Source of the DNA: Actinomycetales bacterium UBA1416
GTDB taxonomy: Bacteria; Actinomycetota; Actinomycetes; Actinomycetales; Actinomycetaceae
DNA: 15,480 nt
Assembly (NCBI GenBank): GCA_002304945.1
Contig: DBPQ01000143.1
Location: 1 to 15,480, forward strand
Direction of reading: 5' to 3'
Both the position numbers and the translations under genes were made by a program. Below are positions 12,041-15,480 of this stretch, piece after piece. The notes beneath the pieces are model-generated. The model was not told where the DNA came from. It was given only the letters and a program-made list of their open reading frames with translations, and did no database searches. Numbering within the stretch: the stretch's first letter is position 1; each line of letters begins with the position of its first letter.

Positions 12041-14644
12041 ATGACTGACAAGCTCACCACCAGGTCGCAGGAGGCGATCGCCGCCGCGCTCCAGTCCGCC
12101 ACCCAGGCGGGCAACCCCACGCTGGAGCCGGTGCACCTGCTTGCCGCGCTCGTCGCCCAGGAGGGCGGCGTGGCCGCCGGGCTGCTGCAGGCCGTCGGCG
12201 CGGACCCGCACACCGTGGAGTCCCGCGCGAAGGCGTCGGTCGCCGCGCTGCCCGGAGCCTCGGGCGCCTCCGTCGCCCAGCCGCAGGCATCGCGCGCGAT
12301 GATGACCGTGATCTCCACGGCGGGCGAGGAGGCCGGCGCACTGGGGGACGAGTACGTGTCCACCGAGCACCTCCTGATGGCGCTCGCGGCGTCGTCGTCG
12401 CCGGCGGGGGACATCCTCCGGACGCTCGGCGCGTCCCGGGACCAGCTCGCCGCCGCTCTGCCCGCGGTGCGCGGCTCCGGCAAGGTGACCAGCCCGGACC
12501 CCGAGGGGACGTACAACGCGCTCGAGAAGTACGGCCGGGACATGACCCGGGAGGCCCGGGAGGGCAAGCTCGACCCGGTGATCGGGCGTGACTCCGAGAT
12601 CCGGCGCGTGGTGCAGGTGCTCTCGCGCCGCACGAAGAACAACCCCGTGCTCATCGGTGAGCCGGGGGTGGGGAAGACCGCCGTCGTCGAGGGGCTGGCG
12701 CAGCGCATCGTGGCCGGGGACGTGCCCGAGTCGCTGCGGGACAAGCGCCTCATCGCGCTCGACCTCGCGTCCATGGTGGCCGGGGCGAAGTACCGGGGCG
12801 AGTTCGAGGAGCGGCTCAAGGCCGTGCTTCAGGAGATCAAGGACTCCGACGGCCAGGTGGTCACCTTCATCGACGAACTGCACACCGTGGTGGGCGCCGG
12901 CGCCGGGGGAGAATCCGCCATGGACGCCTCCAACATGCTCAAGCCCATGCTGGCGCGCGGCGAGCTGCGGATGGTGGGCGCCACCACCCTCGACGAGTAC
13001 CGCGAGCACGTGGAGAAGGACCCGGCCCTGGAGCGGCGGTTCCAGCAGGTGTTCGTGGGGGAGCCGAGCGTGGAGGACACGGTGGCGATCCTGCGCGGCA
13101 TCGCGCCCCGCTACGAGGCGCACCACAAGGTGACGATCTCCGACGGCGCCCTCGTGGCGGCCGCGACCCTCTCCAACCGCTACATCACCGGCCGTCAGCT
13201 GCCGGACAAGGCCATCGACCTGGTGGACGAGGCGGCCTCCCGGCTGCGCATGGAGCTGGACTCGGCCCCGATCGAGATCGACACGCTGCAGCGCCAGGTG
13301 GACCGGCTGAGGATGGAGGAGTCCTACCTCTCCGAGTCCGAGGCGGACGACCCGCAGGCGGTGGCCCGGCTGGAGAAGCTGCGTGCCGACCTCGCGGACC
13401 GCGCCGAGGAACTCGCCGCGCTCACCTCCCGGTGGGAGGCCGAGAAGGCCGGCCACAACCGGGTGGGCGACCTGAAGGCGAGGCTGGACCAGCTGATCAC
13501 GGACGCCGAGCGCGCCGAGCGCGCCGGTGACCTCGCGGCGGCGTCCCGGCTGTACTACGGGGACATCCCCGCAGTGCAGAAGGAGATCGCCGAGGCCGAG
13601 GCGGCGGAGGCCGCGAAGGCCACCTCCGAGGCGCCGATGATCGCGGACCGCGTGGGCCCGGACGAGGTGGCCGAGGTGGTCTCCGCGTGGACCGGCATCC
13701 CCACCGGCAAGCTGCTCCAGGGGGAGACGGAGAAGCTGCTGCGCATGGAGGACGTGGTCGGGGAGCGGCTGATCGGCCAACGCGCCGCCGTGCGCTCGGT
13801 GTCCGACGCCGTGCGGCGCTCCCGCGCGGGCGTGGCGGACCCGGACCGCCCCACCGGCTCGTTTCTGTTCCTCGGACCCACCGGCGTGGGCAAGACCGAG
13901 CTCGCCAAGGCGCTCGCGGAGTTCCTCTTCGACGACGAGCGGGCGATGGTCCGCATCGACATGTCCGAGTACTCCGAGAAGCACACCGTCTCCCGGCTCG
14001 TGGGTGCCCCTCCCGGTTACATCGGCTACGAGGAGGGCGGCCAGCTCACCGAGGCCGTGCGGCGCCGCCCCTACACCGTGGTGCTGCTGGACGAGGTGGA
14101 GAAGGCTCACCCCGAGGTCTTCGACATCCTCCTCCAGGTGCTCGACGACGGCCGCCTCACCGACGGCCAGGGGCGCACCGTGGACTTCCGGAACGTGATC
14201 CTGGTGCTCACCTCGAACATGGGCTCCCAGTTCCTCGTGGACCCGACGCTCACCGACGAGGCCAAGCACGCCGCCGTCATGAACGTGGTGCACGCCAACT
14301 TCAAGCCGGAGTTCCTGAACCGGCTGGACGACGTCATCATGTTCGACGCCCTCTCCATGGAGGACCTCGCGCACATCGTGGAGCTGCAGGTCTCGATGCT
14401 GTCCAGGCGGCTCGCGGACCGGCGCATCACGCTCACCGTTACCGAGGGCGCCCGCGAGTGGCTCGCCCAGGAGGGGTACGACCCGTCCTACGGCGCCCGG
14501 CCGCTGCGCCGGCTCATCCAGCGCGAGATCGGGGACCAGCTCGCGAAGCTGCTGCTCTCCGGGGAGGTGCGGGACGGCCAGACCGTGGTGGTGGACGCCA
14601 ACGCGGATGCGGACAACGCGGGCCTGGTGCTCTCGGCGGAGTGA
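12041..14644 (+). CDS. clpB: ClpB disaggregase
   Basis: ClpB is the hexameric AAA+ disaggregase that works with DnaK-DnaJ-GrpE to rescue aggregated proteins in the cytosol. The 867-residue protein is full length. It has the Clp N-domain at ~1-145, NBD1 with Walker A GEPGVGKT (206-213), Walker B VTFIDE (274-279) and arginine-finger region ERRF near 331-334, the ClpB-specific coiled-coil middle domain at ~400-525, and NBD2 with Walker A GPTGVGKT (612-619) and Walker B VVLLDE (680-685). The pore-loop KYRGEFEER at ~250 and GYIGYEEGG at ~659 are also present, and no ClpP-interaction loop is expected or seen. The ATG at 12041 follows CGGAGGACCC. The HAIR site at 11978-12000 predicts repression by HspR and heat induction. 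It converges with the family 3 glycoside hydrolase gene, the stops being 15 bases apart. Confidence 0.97.
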   Translation: MTDKLTTRSQEAIAAALQSATQAGNPTLEPVHLLAALVAQEGGVAAGLLQAVGADPHTVESRAKASVAALPGASGASVAQPQASRAMMTVISTAGEEAGALGDEYVSTEHLLMALAASSSPAGDILRTLGASRDQLAAALPAVRGSGKVTSPDPEGTYNALEKYGRDMTREAREGKLDPVIGRDSEIRRVVQVLSRRTKNNPVLIGEPGVGKTAVVEGLAQRIVAGDVPESLRDKRLIALDLASMVAGAKYRGEFEERLKAVLQEIKDSDGQVVTFIDELHTVVGAGAGGESAMDASNMLKPMLARGELRMVGATTLDEYREHVEKDPALERRFQQVFVGEPSVEDTVAILRGIAPRYEAHHKVTISDGALVAAATLSNRYITGRQLPDKAIDLVDEAASRLRMELDSAPIEIDTLQRQVDRLRMEESYLSESEADDPQAVARLEKLRADLADRAEELAALTSRWEAEKAGHNRVGDLKARLDQLITDAERAERAGDLAAASRLYYGDIPAVQKEIAEAEAAEAAKATSEAPMIADRVGPDEVAEVVSAWTGIPTGKLLQGETEKLLRMEDVVGERLIGQRAAVRSVSDAVRRSRAGVADPDRPTGSFLFLGPTGVGKTELAKALAEFLFDDERAMVRIDMSEYSEKHTVSRLVGAPPGYIGYEEGGQLTEAVRRRPYTVVLLDEVEKAHPEVFDILLQVLDDGRLTDGQGRTVDFRNVILVLTSNMGSQFLVDPTLTDEAKHAAVMNVVHANFKPEFLNRLDDVIMFDALSMEDLAHIVELQVSMLSRRLADRRITLTVTEGAREWLAQEGYDPSYGARPLRRLIQREIGDQLAKLLLSGEVRDGQTVVVDANADADNAGLVLSAE

Positions 14645-14659
14645 TCGCTCGGCGCGCCG

Positions 14660-15480
14660 TCAACGGCTCACCTCGGCGAGCAGCGCGTCCAACTCCTCCG
14701 AGGTGAGCGAGCCGGGCACCATGGCCGGAAGCTTCACCACGGGCAGGGACACGAGGAAGGCCGCGAAGGCCGGGTCCGCCTCCGGCCCCAGCAGGGCCGC
14801 GAACTCGCCGAGCGCCTCCCGCAGGAGCGGCGCACCCACCGGGTGCTCGAGCCACTCGCCCACGGTGGAGTGGCCGTGCAGCGGCAGGTGCACTGTCGGA
14901 GCGGCAATCTCCGCCACCGCGCGCAGCGGCAGGTCACGGGAGTTCTCCCCGACGGCGATCTCCACCGCACCGGGCTCCACCACCCAGCCGTGCACCCCGA
15001 CGTCCCAGTGCGCCAGGTCCCGCCGCGTGAGGCCGAACTCCACCACCCGGGACTCGCCGGGGATGAGCTCGATCCGCTCGAAACCGCGCAGCTCGCGGGG
15101 GGCGCGGGCGAACGACGAGCCCGGCCGTCCGACGTAGAGCTGCGGGACTGCCACGCCTGTGCGGTCCCCGGCGTTGGTGACGCGCGCCGTGACGCGCACG
15201 ACGACGTCGTCGTCCCCCGTCTCGTCCGTCACCTCGCCGGCGTCCACCGTGAGGTCCGCGAAGGAGAACGTGGTGTAGGTGAGGCCATAGCCGAAGGGGT
15301 GGGAGACCTCGGCGCCCACGGCGTCGAGGCCGCGGTAGCCGATGAACAGGCCCTCCCCGTACCGGACGGCCCCGCGCTCGCCGGGGAAGTTGAGCTGGGC
15401 GGGCACGTCCGACAGCCGCACGGGAACGGACTCCGCGAGCCTGCCGGAGGGGTCCACCTCGCCCAGCAGGAGCTGGGCCG
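14660..15480 (-). CDS. Glycoside hydrolase family 3 (beta-glucosidase-like), C-terminal part
   Basis: The C-terminal 272 residues of a family 3 glycoside hydrolase; the 5' part lies beyond the window. The visible sequence opens at the end of the second catalytic domain (LLGEVDPSGRLAES, PAQLNFPGERG), then the conserved HPFGYGLTYTTF, then a fibronectin-type-III-like domain of about 100 residues (VTARVTNAGDRTGVAVPQLYV, ELRGFERIELIPGES, TRRDLAHWDV). After it comes an extension of about 75 residues with STVGEWLEHP, as in some actinobacterial members. Catalytic residues are upstream and not visible, so activity (beta-glucosidase, beta-xylosidase or other) and cellular location cannot be fixed. The GTG at 15457 is internal, not a start. 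It converges with clpB. Confidence 0.88.
   Translation of the reverse strand, partial: AQLLLGEVDPSGRLAESVPVRLSDVPAQLNFPGERGAVRYGEGLFIGYRGLDAVGAEVSHPFGYGLTYTTFSFADLTVDAGEVTDETGDDDVVVRVTARVTNAGDRTGVAVPQLYVGRPGSSFARAPRELRGFERIELIPGESRVVEFGLTRRDLAHWDVGVHGWVVEPGAVEIAVGENSRDLPLRAVAEIAAPTVHLPLHGHSTVGEWLEHPVGAPLLREALGEFAALLGPEADPAFAAFLVSLPVVKLPAMVPGSLTSEELDALLAEVSR
14666..14708 (+). terminator. Possible clpB terminator inside the 3' end of the glycoside hydrolase gene
   Basis: Perfect 11-base inverted repeat (GCTCACCTCGG at 14666-14676, CCGAGGTGAGC at 14698-14708) with a 21-base loop, starting 22 bases after the clpB stop. It lies inside the last codons of the convergent gene, whose stop is at 14660. 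No T-run follows, so a role as terminator is plausible but unproven. Confidence 0.45.

Noticed and set aside
11258..14374. A 1038-codon minus-strand open frame across clpB and the upstream kinase-like gene
   Set aside because: Only its last 201 codons are supported (ribosome site, paralogue). The rest is the complement of clpB and low-complexity.

Overview
The window is GC-rich DNA (roughly 70% by eye) with actinobacterial gene content. The left end carries grpE-dnaJ-hspR, the distal part of the dnaK chaperone operon. The right half carries clpB behind a HAIR-type operator, the site bound by HspR. This arrangement, the HspR/HAIR circuit, an MT0933-type antitoxin-like protein and Gly/Pro/Gln-rich DUF4870 proteins are typical of Actinomycetota. 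A DnaJ without a zinc finger and an RlmC-type methyltransferase suggest a Micrococcales-like member, but that rank is inference.

Layout, left to right. 1-1969 (+): 5'-truncated grpE, a strong intercistronic hairpin, a cysteine-free type II dnaJ, and hspR. 2061-3504: two convergent small membrane proteins with Gly/Tyr/Gln/Pro-rich tails, sharing a long hairpin terminator. 3673-6237 (-): a cupin downstream of a cytosolic S9A prolyl oligopeptidase. 6377-6559 (-): an MT0933/Rv0909-like antitoxin-family protein without an adjacent toxin. 6722-7378 (+): a CoA-pyrophosphatase-type NUDIX hydrolase, convergent with 7395-8525 (-) rlmC. 8617-10697 (+): an amidase-signature enzyme and an Ala-rich helical lipoprotein. 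10694-11863 (-): two tandem cytidylate-kinase-like paralogues. 12041-14644 (+): clpB. 14660-15480 (-): the C-terminal part of a family 3 glycoside hydrolase that runs off the window.

How the parts fit together. HspR, DnaJ, GrpE and ClpB form one proteostasis module: GrpE and DnaJ serve DnaK (its gene expected just left of the window), ClpB cooperates with DnaK in disaggregation, and HspR represses both operons through HAIR sites. The clpB HAIR also lies in the divergent promoter region of the cytidylate-kinase-like pair, so those two genes could be under heat-shock control. The remaining genes look like independent housekeeping or accessory functions.

No tRNA, rRNA, CRISPR array, insertion sequence or prophage was seen. 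There is no gene-free stretch above 300 bases; the largest gaps (about 160-180 bases) are at 3505-3672, 6560-6721 and 11864-12040. The most unusual items are the kinase-like pair with a degenerate nucleotide-binding loop facing a HAIR element, the grpE-dnaJ hairpin, and the 14-base tandem repeat upstream of the oligopeptidase. I did not find convincing evidence for an entirely new multi-gene system.
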